Below are positions 21,443 to 30,398 of a stretch of 64,000 nt of DNA, piece after piece. A model generated the notes under the pieces. The model had not been told where the DNA came from. It made no database searches and saw only the letters and a program-made list of their open reading frames with translations. The stretch is from Fidelibacterota bacterium (lineage in GTDB: Bacteria > Pseudomonadota > Alphaproteobacteria > Rhodospirillales > Rhodospirillaceae). The translations under genes and the position numbers were made by a program. The DNA lies in NCBI GenBank assembly GCA_947472795.1, contig CANJBL010000007.1:62001-126000 (forward strand). The letters run 5' to 3'. Position 1 is the first letter of the stretch; the number at the start of each line of letters is the position of its first letter.

Positions 21443-22181
21443 TAAGCTTGGCCATGACCTCGTCAGACATTTCGTAATTCGCAAAGACACGCTGCACGTC
21501 GTCGTTGTCGTCGAGCGCTTCGAGCAGATCCATGAGCGTTTCGGCATCTTCGCCGGAGACATTCATGCTCATGGTCGTCTTCCAGTCCAGGCGCCCGGTT
21601 GCGGCTTCACCGAGCACCGCTTCCAAAGCCTTCTGCACCGCATGCAGGCTGTCGGGTGCGCAATAGATGTCGTGACCGCCCTCGCCCGACTGGACATCGT
21701 CGGCGCCGGCATTGATGGCGGCTTCCATGACTTTGTCTTCGTTGCCGGCTTCGAGTTTGTAGTGAATCTGTCCGACACGCTGGAAGGCGTAGGCGACACT
21801 ATTGGTTTCGCCGAGACTACCGCCGTTCTTGCCAAGGATGGTGCGCAGCTCGCCCGCCGTGCGGTTGCGGTTGTTGGTCAGCGCTTCGATGATGAGCGCG
21901 ACGTTGCCGGGGCCACGGCCTTCGTAACGCGCCTCTTCGTAGTTGTCCTGATCGGCGCCGGAGGCCTTCTTGATGGCGCGCTCGATCACATCGCGCGGCA
22001 CGCTGTCGGCTTTGGCATCGTTGATGGCCGCGCGCAGACGCGCGTTGTAGGCCGGATCGGGCACGCCGGTCTTGGCCGCGACGGTGATTTCACGCGCGAG
22101 TTTGGTGAAAAGCTTGGCGCGCTTGGCGTCCTTGGCACCCTTGCGGTGCATGATGTTCTTGAATTGGGAATGGCCGGCCAT
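21435..22181 (-). CDS. YebC/PmpR family protein
   Basis: The 248-residue TACO1/YebC family protein begins with the conserved [15 protein letters not shown]. Members have been described as DNA-binding regulators of ruv and other genes, and more recently as factors that relieve ribosome stalling. Its 3' end overlaps ruvC, so it is the first gene of a yebC-ruvC-ruvA-ruvB-ybgC chain. Confidence 0.95.
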   Translation of the reverse strand: MAGHSQFKNIMHRKGAKDAKRAKLFTKLAREITVAAKTGVPDPAYNARLRAAINDAKADSVPRDVIERAIKKASGADQDNYEEARYEGRGPGNVALIIEALTNNRNRTAGELRTILGKNGGSLGETNSVAYAFQRVGQIHYKLEAGNEDKVMEAAINAGADDVQSGEGGHDIYCAPDSLHAVQKALEAVLGEAATGRLDWKTTMSMNVSGEDAETLMDLLEALDDNDDVQRVFANYEMSDEVMAKLNA

Positions 22182-22314
22182 GGCGCGGGCGTCTCTCGTC
22201 CTGTCGTTTTATTTGGGTCGTTCGTGGTCGTGCAATATCAACCGCTTATACCATAAGCGGCTGAAGATTCAGCCATTTATACCAAATATTGTAGCAAACG
22301 CCTAGGCGTAGCGG

Positions 22315-23130
22315 TCATCCGTGGGGCAGCGCCTGTTTCAGGATGCCGCCGATACGGATCGGTTCGGCCCGCAGCGCGAGGCCGGTGCGGTCGTCGGTCT
22401 CGACGTAAACGCCGCAGAGCGTGCCCTCGCCGTCCGCCGGTTCCAAACGCTCCGTCGGCATCTTGGTGACAAAGCGCTGGGTGGCGATGTGCTTCTTCAT
22501 GCCAATGACGGAGTCAAAAGGTCCGCACATGCCGGCATCGGTCTGGAAGGCCGTGCCGCCCGGCATGATGCGCGTATCAGCCGTTGGGATGTGTGAGTGA
22601 CTGCCGACCACCATGGAGGCGCGGCCGTCGGACAGGAACCCCAGCGCGCCCTTCTCGCTGGTGGCTTCGCCGTGCACATCCACGATGATGGCATCGGCGG
22701 CATCGCGCAGCGGGTGGTTGGTGAGACAGTCTTCGAGCGCCCGGAAGGGATCGTCGAGCGCATCCATGAACAGCCGGCACATGACCTGCACCACCAGCAC
22801 ACGGCGGCCCTTTGCCGTGGTGAACAGACCAAAACCCCGGCCCGGGGATTCCGGCGGATAGTTCAGAGGCCGCAGAAGACGCGGTTCCGCCGAGATAAAT
22901 GTGATGATCTCGCGTTGGTCCCAGGCGTGATTGCCCAGCGTCAGAACATCGACGCCGGCCTCATAGAACTCGTGACAAATCGCGGCGGTGATACCGAAAC
23001 CATGAGCCGCGTTTTCACCGCAGGCGACAACGAAATCGAGGCCCAGGTCGCGGCGCAGCTGCGGAATGAATGTGGTGATGGCATCACGGCCGGCCCGGCC
23101 CATGATGTCGCCGCAGTAGAGTAATCGCAT
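22315..23130 (-). CDS. YmdB-type metallophosphoesterase
   Basis: A 271-residue calcineurin-like phosphoesterase of the YmdB/TIGR00282 type, which in Bacillus hydrolyses cyclic nucleotides including cAMP. Metal-binding motifs are GDIMGRAGRD, ACGENAAHG, LGNHAWD, VDVHGEATSEK and VGSHSHIPT. The ATG is two bases after the stop of the 5-FCL gene, so the two are co-transcribed. This window also encodes nucleotidyl cyclases (45.5-49.7 kb), but no link between them is shown. Confidence 0.93.
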   Translation of the reverse strand: MRLLYCGDIMGRAGRDAITTFIPQLRRDLGLDFVVACGENAAHGFGITAAICHEFYEAGVDVLTLGNHAWDQREIITFISAEPRLLRPLNYPPESPGRGFGLFTTAKGRRVLVVQVMCRLFMDALDDPFRALEDCLTNHPLRDAADAIIVDVHGEATSEKGALGFLSDGRASMVVGSHSHIPTADTRIMPGGTAFQTDAGMCGPFDSVIGMKKHIATQRFVTKMPTERLEPADGEGTLCGVYVETDDRTGLALRAEPIRIGGILKQALPHG

Positions 23131-23132
23131 GT

Positions 23133-23750
23133 CTAAACCACCTCAGAGTCCTTGGGCCGCGCGGCATCGTTGAACCAGAGCGTGCGGCGGTCGGTAATGA
23201 CCGCATCCAGTTTCTGGTCGTGGCCGTGCGACGGCACATCAGCGATCTCCTGCTCGTCGTAGGCGATGCCGATGGCGATGATGGGTCGTTGCTGACGGAG
23301 TGCTGCCACCGTGCGGTCATAGTAACCGGCGCCATAACCCAGGCGATTGCCGGCGCGGTCAAAAGCCACCAGCGGCATGAGCAACACGCGCGGCGCCACA
23401 ACGGGGGAACGGGGTGCGGGGTGCTGTGTGCCAAATGGACCGGGCTCAAGTGCATCGCCCGGACACCAGGATCGGAAGATCAGGACCTGCCCTTGTCCCG
23501 CGGCCACCGGCAGAGCGACATCAGCCCCGGCTGCTTTGAGGGTTTCTAAACATAGCTTGCAATCTATTTCGTCCCCAATAGGCCAATAGCCAGCTATGAT
23601 ATTTCCTTTGGCGGGGATTTCGGCAGCGACACGAGCGGCCAGAGCCTGGGCGGCCTCGGTGTGGCGGGCGGCGTGGATGCTGCGCCTCTGGACCAGGACG
23701 GTGCGCCGGAGCGCCGCTTTGGTATCGGCAGCCGGACCCGTCATCGCCAC
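23133..23750 (-). CDS. 5-formyltetrahydrofolate cyclo-ligase
   Basis: Converts 5-formyl-THF to 5,10-methenyl-THF using ATP. The 205 residues carry the family motifs (GYWPIGDEID near the N-terminus and NRLGYGAGYYDRT near residue 160). The start may be GTG at 23750 or ATG at 23744; GGGAGA lies upstream of both. It directly follows the 6S RNA gene, the arrangement seen in most proteobacteria (zapA-ssrS-ygfA). Confidence 0.94.
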   Translation of the reverse strand: MAMTGPAADTKAALRRTVLVQRRSIHAARHTEAAQALAARVAAEIPAKGNIIAGYWPIGDEIDCKLCLETLKAAGADVALPVAAGQGQVLIFRSWCPGDALEPGPFGTQHPAPRSPVVAPRVLLMPLVAFDRAGNRLGYGAGYYDRTVAALRQQRPIIAIGIAYDEQEIADVPSHGHDQKLDAVITDRRTLWFNDAARPKDSEVV

Positions 23751-23780
23751 GCCGTCTCCCAGAGACCTTCAAGAATAAAG

Positions 23781-23937
23781 TGGAGCCGCCGAAACCGTCG
23801 GCCTTATGTGACCCGCCAATGGGACCACAGGTATAAGTGGGTGCCATTTCATCAAACCGGAATCTGATGAGGGACAGCTCCCAATAGTCGATTATCGCCC
23901 CTGGGGGTTCGAAGGCCTAACCTGTCCAGCAGCTCCA
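23781..23937 (-). ncRNA. ssrS: 6S RNA
   Basis: This 157-base segment lies between zapA and the 5-FCL gene, the canonical 6S locus. The ends pair: TGGAGCTGCT (minus strand, from 23937) with GGCGGCTCCA (ending at 23781), ten pairs including two G-T wobbles. Inside are a hairpin TCATCA/TGATGA and a nested AATGG...CCATT arm around ACCCAC/GTGGT, fitting a long rod with an open central bubble. 6S RNA sequesters sigma70 RNA polymerase in stationary phase. The call rests on synteny plus hand folding; exact ends are approximate. Confidence 0.78.
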
Positions 23938-23946
23938 GGATCGAAC

Positions 23947-24288
23947 TTAGGTGTCCTCAAGCGCCGCGGCAATACGTTCAATGCGCTCTGTCACCTTATT
24001 CACAGCTTCAACCGCGTCTTTTTCGGCAGATTCCCGCGCCGCGCGCGCTTCTTTGCCGGAATTAGCCTGAAGGCTTTCGACTTCGGCTGATGTGTCGGCC
24101 AACTCGTCGGCGACCATGAGGGCAACCAGGACCAGAAGCAGGGTCTCATTGGTGGTGCCGGCGGCGGGCGCGACCTGCTCGGCTTTCTGATCGAGAAAGC
24201 GGCCGAGGCGGGCCAGGTGCGCCTCCTGCCCGTCGTCGCAGGCCACCTGATATTGGCGCCCGCGGATATTGATGGAAACCTGACCCAA
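23947..24288 (-). CDS. zapA: Cell division protein ZapA
   Basis: Small FtsZ-ring-associated protein with an N-terminal beta domain (GQVSINIRGRQYQVACDDGQ) and a C-terminal coiled coil. The frame extends upstream to an ATG at 24348, inside the preceding gene, but the extra 20 residues look non-coding. A TTG at 24288 gives the usual family N-terminus (113 residues). It is followed at once by 6S RNA. Confidence 0.85.
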   Translation of the reverse strand: MGQVSINIRGRQYQVACDDGQEAHLARLGRFLDQKAEQVAPAAGTTNETLLLVLVALMVADELADTSAEVESLQANSGKEARAARESAEKDAVEAVNKVTERIERIAAALEDT

Positions 24289-24310
24289 ACCTGTCCCGCC
24301 CCGATCGTCT

Positions 24311-24553
24311 TTATTCTTCGAGCATTCCCGAGAGCCGCCCGATGGCATCGTCCAATCGCCCGGCCACGCGCCCTGCCGTCTCCTTCAAGCTGCCGTGCTG
24401 CACGCGCAAATCGGCAAGTTTCTGCTCGAGCGCCGCCGTGTCGCCAGCGCGCGGCGGCTTGCCGGCGGCGGACTCCAGGCGACCGACCGCGCGATCAAGC
24501 CGTTGAAGTGCTTCGTGAACACCGCTCAGCTTATAGTTCTCAATATCTTTCAA
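24311..24553 (-). CDS. Small coiled-coil protein upstream of zapA (DUF4164-like)
   Basis: An 80-residue, highly charged, all-helical protein (for example ALEQKLADLRVQHGSLKETA). A small coiled-coil gene in this place precedes zapA in many alphaproteobacteria and is annotated DUF4164. It probably works with ZapA in division, but this is inferred from position only. The zapA TTG lies 22 bases after its stop. Confidence 0.8.
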   Translation of the reverse strand: MKDIENYKLSGVHEALQRLDRAVGRLESAAGKPPRAGDTAALEQKLADLRVQHGSLKETAGRVAGRLDDAIGRLSGMLEE

Positions 24554-24824
24554 GGAAATAGCGCCCCAACCTCGAATTCTGCATGAAGCATAGGAAGGAG
24601 TCCGGAAGAGGTCAACACGTTCTGGGCTCTGGCCGGGCTGTGGGTCTCGGGAAAGGAGATCGAAACGGGTCTATTCAACTGCCGACGGTGGCTTTATATG
24701 TCGCGACTTCCGGCGGGTGGCAGCGTTGTAAAACGCCATCGCCCAGCCCCAACTTTCACGTTTCTCCTCCGTTTCCTCACACGTTCCCTTTTCCGCCAAG
24801 ACCAAGCCAAAGGATGCCGCATTC

Positions 24825-25757
24825 ATGAAAATCACACCCCGGGTGAAGAAGATTCTTGCCTGCTACGAGAGCGACAACCCAGGTACCAAATCCAACCTCG
24901 CGCGCATCCTGATGCAGGGCAGACTGGGCGGCACCGGCAAGCTGGTGATCCTGCCCGTGGACCAGGGTTTTGAGCACGGACCAGCGCGCAGCTTCGCTCC
25001 CAATCCTCCGGGTTACGAGCCGCACTACCACTGGCAGCTGGCGGTCGATGCGGGTCTGTCGGCTTTCGCAGCACCCCTCGGCATGATCGAGGACGGCGCC
25101 GACAGCTTCGCCGGCGCCATTCCCACCATCCTGAAGGTCAACAGCGGCAACTCACTCAACGGCGAGAAGGACGGCCCGGTGCAGGCCATCACTAGTGGTG
25201 TGCAGGACGCGCTGCGCCTCGGTTGCTCGGCAATTGGCTATACGATCTATCCGGGCTCGGCGAACGCCTACGACATGATGAACGACCTGCGCGAGCTGAC
25301 CGCCGAAGCTAAGGATGCGGGCCTTGCCGTCGTCGTGTGGTCCTATCCGCGCGGCAAGTACGTCTCCAAGGACGGCGAGACCGGCTTTGACGTCATCGCT
25401 TACGCTGCCCACATGGCGGCACTGATGGGCGCGCATATCATCAAAGTGAAACTGCCGACGGACTACCTGGAGCCGGGCGAAGCCAAGAAGGTTTACGAAG
25501 CGCAGAACATCCCGCGCGGCACCCTCACCCAGCGCGTCAGCCACATTGTGCAGAGCTGCTTCGGCGGCCGGCGCATCGTGGTGTTCTCGGGCGGCGCCAA
25601 GAAGGGCGAAGAGGCTCTGTACGAAGAAGCCAAGGCCATCCGCGATGGCGGCGGCAACGGCTCCATCGTTGGGCGCAACGCTTTCCAGCGTCCGCTGCCG
25701 GAAGCCAACAACCTGCTCGGCAAGCTGATCGACATCTATAAGGGCAAGGAAGAGTAG
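24825..25757 (+). CDS. Class I fructose-bisphosphate aldolase (DhnA/FbaB type)
   Basis: Cleaves fructose-1,6-bisphosphate through a Schiff base without a metal. The 310-residue TIM barrel has the motifs [15 protein letters not shown] and AHIIKVKLP, where the second Lys region holds the Schiff-base lysine. It begins the plus-strand run, divergent from the zapA group across a 271-base spacer that must hold both promoters. thiE follows after 17 bases. Confidence 0.94.
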   Translation: MKITPRVKKILACYESDNPGTKSNLARILMQGRLGGTGKLVILPVDQGFEHGPARSFAPNPPGYEPHYHWQLAVDAGLSAFAAPLGMIEDGADSFAGAIPTILKVNSGNSLNGEKDGPVQAITSGVQDALRLGCSAIGYTIYPGSANAYDMMNDLRELTAEAKDAGLAVVVWSYPRGKYVSKDGETGFDVIAYAAHMAALMGAHIIKVKLPTDYLEPGEAKKVYEAQNIPRGTLTQRVSHIVQSCFGGRRIVVFSGGAKKGEEALYEEAKAIRDGGGNGSIVGRNAFQRPLPEANNLLGKLIDIYKGKEE

Positions 25758-25774
25758 CCGGACGGACGCCCGCC

Positions 25775-26416
25775 GTGGCTGACACGGAAGGTTGCCGGCT
25801 TTACCTCGTCACGCCGGACAAGATCGCCGATCTCGACGCTTTCGCGAAAGCGCTCGACGATGCGCTGGGCGCAGGCGACGTGGCGTGCGTTCAACTGCGG
25901 CTCAAGGGTGCGGACGATGCCGCCATCACCGCCGCGGTGCGGCGCCTGATGCCGGTGTGCCATGAGCGCAATGTCGCTTTCATCCTCAATGACCGGCCTG
26001 ATCTTGCGGCATCGCTCGGCTGCGACGGCGTACACATCGGGCCTGAAGATATGCCCTATGATGAAGCGCGGCGCATCATGGGCGACGCCACGGTGGGCGT
26101 GACCTGCAAGGACTCACGTCATCTGGCCATGGACCTGGCGGAAGCCGGTGCAGATTATGTAGCGTTCGGTGCGTTTTTTGCGTCTACGACAAAGGCAGAC
26201 ACAACACCCGCCGATCCGGAGATCATCGAGGTCTGGAGCGAGACCACAAACGTGCCCTGCGTCGCCATCGGCGGGATCACGGTGGAGAATTGCGAACCAC
26301 TCGTAAAAGCCGGCGCCGATTTTCTGGCGGTCTGCGGCGGTGTCTGGTCGCACCCGCAAGGACCCACAATCGCAGTAAGGGATTTCAATACCATTTTCAA
26401 AAAGCTGAGGTCATAA
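25775..26416 (+). CDS. thiE: Thiamine-phosphate synthase
   Basis: Joins HMP-PP and the thiazole phosphate to make thiamine phosphate. The 213-residue TIM barrel has the motifs [28 protein letters not shown] and VAIGGI. It starts with GTG, 17 bases after the aldolase stop, so the two are probably co-transcribed. No TPP riboswitch is seen upstream. Confidence 0.9.
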   Translation: MADTEGCRLYLVTPDKIADLDAFAKALDDALGAGDVACVQLRLKGADDAAITAAVRRLMPVCHERNVAFILNDRPDLAASLGCDGVHIGPEDMPYDEARRIMGDATVGVTCKDSRHLAMDLAEAGADYVAFGAFFASTTKADTTPADPEIIEVWSETTNVPCVAIGGITVENCEPLVKAGADFLAVCGGVWSHPQGPTIAVRDFNTIFKKLRS

Positions 26417-26461
26417 TCCCCGCCGCTCAACCGGGCGTTTCGCCCGCAGCGGGGGGTTGTT

Positions 26462-28324
26462 GTGGGTTTGCTTGCGACGTGGTTCCGGCGTCTCGTACAG
26501 CCAGGTGCGATCGCGCTGCTGGTCCTGATTGTTGTCGGGATCGCGCTGACGTGGCTGGTGAGAGCGCAGCGCGAGGATGATGTCTCCATCAGCCACAGCA
26601 CGGCGGTGCGCGAAGCGATGGGCCAAGTGCGCCTCGCTCTCTTCGAAGCCGAGACCGGCATGCGCGGCTATCTCATCACAGGCCGCGACGACTACCTGCA
26701 ACCTTTCATCGACGCCAAGAACCAGTTGCCCACGCGCGTCGAGCGTATTGGACAACTGACCCGGGACAATCAACGCCAGCAGGAGAACGTCGCCAAGCTC
26801 GCACCGATGATCGACCGCATGTTGGTCATTCTGCAGGGCAGCATCGACATCTACCGCCAGAGCGGACGTGACGCGGCCTTCGCCGCCATCACGGGCGAAA
26901 GCAAAACCCTCGCCGATCAAGCCAACAGCATCGTCGATATGATGTTCGCCGAGGAGAACCGCCTGCTCGCGGTGCGGCAAGCAACCATGGACCGCACGAC
27001 GCTCTCGATCCAATTGCTCACAGTGCTCGCCCTGCTGGCCGCCATCGCCGCAAGCTCCTTTGCCGCCATTGAAGGAGCCAAGCGGCGCAAGGAGATTGAA
27101 GCGGGCCATGCCGCCTTGCAGGATTCCCACGACCGGCTACGCACCGAGGTGCGCGAGCGCGAGAGCGTGGAATTGCAACTGCGCCAAGCCCAGAAGATGG
27201 AGGCCGTGGGCCAGCTGACCGGCGGCGTAGCGCACGACTTCAACAACATGCTGGCCGTCATCATCGGTGCGCTGGACATCGCCCGCAAACGGCTGAATAA
27301 AGGCAACGGCGATATCGCGACCTTCATCGACAGCGCCATCGAAGGTGCGAAGCGCGGTGCCACGCTGACGCAGCGCCTGCTCGCCTTCTCGCGTCAGCAG
27401 GCGCTTGACCCCAAGGTCCTCGGCGTCAACACACTGATCTCTGGGCTTTCGGATTTCCTACGCCGCTCGTTGGGCGAAAACATCCAGATCGAGATCGTCC
27501 ACGGCGCCGGGCTTTGGCGCGTACACGTGGACGGCCATCAACTGGAGAACGCCATCATCAACCTCGCCGTCAACGCACGCGATGCCATGCCCAAGGGTGG
27601 TCGCCTGACCATCGAGACGGAAAACACCAAGCTCGACGCGCGCTACGCCGCCGAGAGCAGCATCGCGCCCGGCGACTACATCATGGTCTGTGTCACCGAC
27701 ACAGGCGCCGGCATGACGCCGGAGACCATGGCGCGTGCTTTTGATCCCTTCTTTACGACCAAAGCTGTTGGACAGGGCACGGGCTTGGGCTTGAGCCAAG
27801 TCTTCGGTTTCGTGAAACAGTCGGGCGGCCACATTAAGATCTATTCAGAAGTCGATCGCGGCACGACGGTGAAAGTCTATTTGCCGCGCCACGATGGCGC
27901 TGACGGGCTTGCGAGCGAATACGTCGCCGCCGCGCCGCAGGATGTCACCGACGGTCATGAGCCGGCCGTCGTACTGGTGGTGGAGGACGACGACACGGTG
28001 CGCCTGCTGACGACAGCGAGCGTGGAAGAGCTTGGCTATACTGTTCTGTCGGCCAACAGCGCCAAAGAAGCATTGAAAATCCTGGCCAACCGCGCGGACG
28101 TGAAACTGCTGCTGACCGACGTGGTCATGCCGGAGATTACCGGACGTCAATTGGCGGAAGAGGCCTTGAAAAACCAGCCGCAGCTGAAGGTGCTGTTCAC
28201 CACGGGCTATACCCGCAATGCCATTGTACATAACGGAACCTTGGACGCCGGCGTGCACCTTTTGAGCAAGCCCTTCACGCTGGACCAGCTGTCGGTGGCT
28301 ATCCGACGCGTCGTGGCAGGCTGA
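26462..28324 (+). CDS. Hybrid sensor histidine kinase with CHASE3-like sensor domain
   Basis: A 620-residue membrane kinase. TM1 is at about 15-34. A CHASE3-type helical sensor domain spans about 38-180 (FEAETGMRGYLITGRDDYL), and TM2 is at about 182-203. The HisKA domain has the phospho-His at 258 (GVAHDFNN). The ATPase domain has N-box NLAVNARDAMP, G1 DTGAGM and G2 GQGTGLGLSQ. A C-terminal receiver carries phospho-Asp553 (LLTDVVMPE). No separate response regulator or phosphotransfer gene lies nearby, so its output is unknown. The start is GTG. Confidence 0.93.
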   Translation: MGLLATWFRRLVQPGAIALLVLIVVGIALTWLVRAQREDDVSISHSTAVREAMGQVRLALFEAETGMRGYLITGRDDYLQPFIDAKNQLPTRVERIGQLTRDNQRQQENVAKLAPMIDRMLVILQGSIDIYRQSGRDAAFAAITGESKTLADQANSIVDMMFAEENRLLAVRQATMDRTTLSIQLLTVLALLAAIAASSFAAIEGAKRRKEIEAGHAALQDSHDRLRTEVRERESVELQLRQAQKMEAVGQLTGGVAHDFNNMLAVIIGALDIARKRLNKGNGDIATFIDSAIEGAKRGATLTQRLLAFSRQQALDPKVLGVNTLISGLSDFLRRSLGENIQIEIVHGAGLWRVHVDGHQLENAIINLAVNARDAMPKGGRLTIETENTKLDARYAAESSIAPGDYIMVCVTDTGAGMTPETMARAFDPFFTTKAVGQGTGLGLSQVFGFVKQSGGHIKIYSEVDRGTTVKVYLPRHDGADGLASEYVAAAPQDVTDGHEPAVVLVVEDDDTVRLLTTASVEELGYTVLSANSAKEALKILANRADVKLLLTDVVMPEITGRQLAEEALKNQPQLKVLFTTGYTRNAIVHNGTLDAGVHLLSKPFTLDQLSVAIRRVVAG

Positions 28325-28396
28325 GCGAACTCGTTTACATACGCGAATGGTTTGATACGCTCGAAACCGAAGCTCGCCACCTTGTAGGTTTCCTCC

Positions 28397-29032
28397 ATGC
28401 ATCCCGCGGCCCTCGCATACCTCAAGTGGTTTCACGAAACCAACATCTGGAAGCATGTCGCATACCGGGGTGTGCGCACACTAAAGTTGCCATCCGACAT
28501 GTGGAATTATCAGGAAATTCTATTTGCCCATGACATCGAATGGGTCATCGAGACCGGATCCCGCCACGGCGGATCGGCGATTTTTTTTGCCGACCAGTTA
28601 AAAAATATGGATCGGAGCGGCAAGGTGTTCAGCATTGATTGCGCGCCGATGCTGGATCCGCGTGCGGCTGCCGACAAGGGTGTTGAGTTCATCATCGGCG
28701 ACAGCGCAGCGCCCGAGATCGTCGCACACGTCCTTGGACAATTGCCGGCGAACCGCAAAAACCTTTTCCTGATCCTTGATTCCGATCACACCGCGGCCCA
28801 CGTCAAACGCGAACTCGATGCATGGGTCCCTCACTTGCGTAAGGGAGACTATCTGATCGTCGAGGATACGATCGTCAACGGCAATCCTGTCCGCCCCGAC
28901 CATGGCCCCGGACCGATGGAAGCCATACGCCAATTCCGAACGGATAACCCCACTGCACTGATGGCCGATCTGGCGCGTGAAGGTAAGTTCGGCGCCACAT
29001 GTGCCCGGGAAGGGTACTATTTAAAGGCCTAG
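28397..29032 (+). CDS. CmcI-family methyltransferase (cephalosporin hydroxylase family)
   Basis: A 211-residue SAM-dependent methyltransferase fold of the CmcI family, with the motif IEWVIETGSRHGGSAIFFAD and a probable metal/acidic motif LILDSDHTAAHV. In other bacteria such proteins often sit in polysaccharide or O-antigen loci and modify sugars. It precedes the GSCFA gene on the same strand. Its stop codon is inside a 19-bp tandem duplication. Confidence 0.85.
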   Translation: MHPAALAYLKWFHETNIWKHVAYRGVRTLKLPSDMWNYQEILFAHDIEWVIETGSRHGGSAIFFADQLKNMDRSGKVFSIDCAPMLDPRAAADKGVEFIIGDSAAPEIVAHVLGQLPANRKNLFLILDSDHTAAHVKRELDAWVPHLRKGDYLIVEDTIVNGNPVRPDHGPGPMEAIRQFRTDNPTALMADLAREGKFGATCAREGYYLKA

Positions 29033-29058
29033 TTCCAAATTAATGGCCCAGTTCCAAA
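29021..29058 (+). repeat. 19-bp tandem duplication spanning the CmcI-gene stop
   Basis: TTAAAGGCCTAGTTCCAAA (29021-29039) is followed immediately by TTAATGGCCCAGTTCCAAA (29040-29058), 17 of 19 bases the same. The TAG stop is in the first copy and is CAG in the second, so the copy does not provide a backup stop. The period is 19, out of frame. Confidence 0.92.
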
Positions 29059-29175
29059 AGCGATCAGTCGCGTTACGGTAGGTTGAATAAAGTCTGACGT
29101 TGCACGTTCTTCACGAACTTTGGAAATTCCTATACATATATGTGTAAGGGGTAACTTCTAAAGTGTCGCTGCGCC

Positions 29176-30171
29176 GTGACTCAAACTGCTCCACCGACCA
29201 AGCCGCGTGACCTGCAGTCCTGGGAGGATTTCCACCCGGACCCCGACTTCTATGTCGCCGTCAAAAAGCTGCTGAAGCCCAATACCAAGATCTTCACCAT
29301 GGGCAGCTGCTTCGCCTTCGAGATCAGGCGCGCGCTACGCGAAGCCGGTTTCCCGATTTTTCCGCACTATCTGGATACGCGCTATGACCCCACCGTGCAG
29401 ATCTTCGATAAGGTAAATGAGCGCAATTCGGTTTTTCACTACGACACTTTCGTAATGCGCCAGGAGTTCGAAGAAGTGTTCGGCCTGCGCACGGATCGTG
29501 AAGCCAATTTTCACCCCGTTCGCGATGCGCATATCAACAGAATTTTGAATACAGACGAAGCCTACCAAGATCCCACGCGGCGGCTGGTGTACGCCAAGAC
29601 ACTCCCGCTGCTCAAGGAACTGAGCACCGCGATCAGCAGGGTGACGCGTGAGGGCCTGGAGAAGTCAGATGTGATCGTGCTGACACTGGGTCTCACGGAA
29701 GTCTGGCCGCATGTCTCCACGACTTGGAACTTCTGTCTGCCGCCGGGTCTTGGCCTAGGCGGCGGCGACAATATGGCCAAGTTCAAGATCAGCAATTTCG
29801 GCGAGAATTATAAGAACACCAAAGCCATCATCGAGCTGATCCTGTCGCACTATCCGAACAAGCACATCATCATGTCGGTCTCGCCAGTTCATCTGGAACG
29901 GACCTATGCGCAGACGGACGTGGGCACAGCGAGCACCGAGAGCAAATCAATCCTGCGCGCCGTCGCGGGCCAGGTGACGCGCGAGTATGCCCGCAACGTG
30001 ACCTACTATCCGGCTTATGAAATGGCGCAGTTCAGCCGCGAACGCGTCTTCGGCAGGGACGGCCGCCATGTGGTTCCGGAGTTTGTAAACCGCGTCGTCG
30101 GAGGTTTTGTGGGGGCCTTCAGCGTCGAGCCTCGTAGGCGCGCGAAAAATCCCGAAAGTGTTGCGAGCTAA
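29176..30171 (+). CDS. GSCFA-domain protein
   Basis: A 331-residue protein with the family signature TMGSCFAFEIRRAL near residue 45 and a downstream SVSPVHLERT motif (about 236-245), consistent with the GDSL/SGNH-like fold proposed for GSCFA proteins. These are usually found in polysaccharide-modification contexts; the substrate is unknown. The start is GTG with no clear ribosome binding site. A possible -10 (TATACA, 29131-29136) lies in the 143-base spacer after the CmcI-like gene. Confidence 0.85.
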   Translation: MTQTAPPTKPRDLQSWEDFHPDPDFYVAVKKLLKPNTKIFTMGSCFAFEIRRALREAGFPIFPHYLDTRYDPTVQIFDKVNERNSVFHYDTFVMRQEFEEVFGLRTDREANFHPVRDAHINRILNTDEAYQDPTRRLVYAKTLPLLKELSTAISRVTREGLEKSDVIVLTLGLTEVWPHVSTTWNFCLPPGLGLGGGDNMAKFKISNFGENYKNTKAIIELILSHYPNKHIIMSVSPVHLERTYAQTDVGTASTESKSILRAVAGQVTREYARNVTYYPAYEMAQFSRERVFGRDGRHVVPEFVNRVVGGFVGAFSVEPRRRAKNPESVAS

Positions 30172-30189
30172 ACCACGGGGCTAAATCAC
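30167..30189 (+). repeat. Short duplication at the GSCFA-gene stop
   Basis: GCTAAACCAC (30167-30176), containing the TAA stop, recurs as GCTAAATCAC (30180-30189), 9 of 10 bases the same, with a period of 13. It belongs to the series of stop-codon duplications. Confidence 0.65.
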
Positions 30190-30232
30190 CCCAACCATCA
30201 CCGTGGAATAAATTGTACCTGGCACGGTTTAT

Positions 30233-30345
30233 CACGATCTGCTCTTCCGAAAACCTTGAACGCTTCATCTCCGACCCCTTTCCCTTGGGCCGGATTCTAC
30301 TAAACTTTGGAGGAGTTTTAGGGGCTCGCGTCATTGTTTGATGCG
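30233..30345 (-). mobile_element. Relic of an IS3-family insertion sequence (5' end of orfA)
   Basis: On the minus strand an ATG at 30268 begins MKRSRFSEEQIV, the typical N-terminus of IS3-family (IS407-like) OrfA transposases. It is preceded by GGTCGGAG, so the original ribosome binding region is kept. Similarity stops after 12 codons, where an unrelated AT-rich sequence begins. Only the upstream end of the element and the first codons remain. It sits beside the AT-rich dioxygenase gene, consistent with past rearrangement here. Confidence 0.6.
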
Positions 30346-30398
30346 CCCGTTTGTCATGATAGTACATCTACTAATGGCCTTCGGAACTCAACAAAATC

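Noticed and set aside
24583-24828. 81-codon plus-strand frame upstream of the aldolase gene
   Set aside because: Low-complexity Pro/Ser/Phe translation, overlapping the aldolase start in another frame; treated as promoter region.
25758-25774. TPP riboswitch before thiE
   Set aside because: The gap to the aldolase gene is only 17 bases, too short to hold one.
30119-30367. 82-codon minus-strand gene
   Set aside because: Only its internal MKRSRFSEEQIV is meaningful, as an IS relic; the rest crosses the GSCFA gene end and is not a coherent protein.
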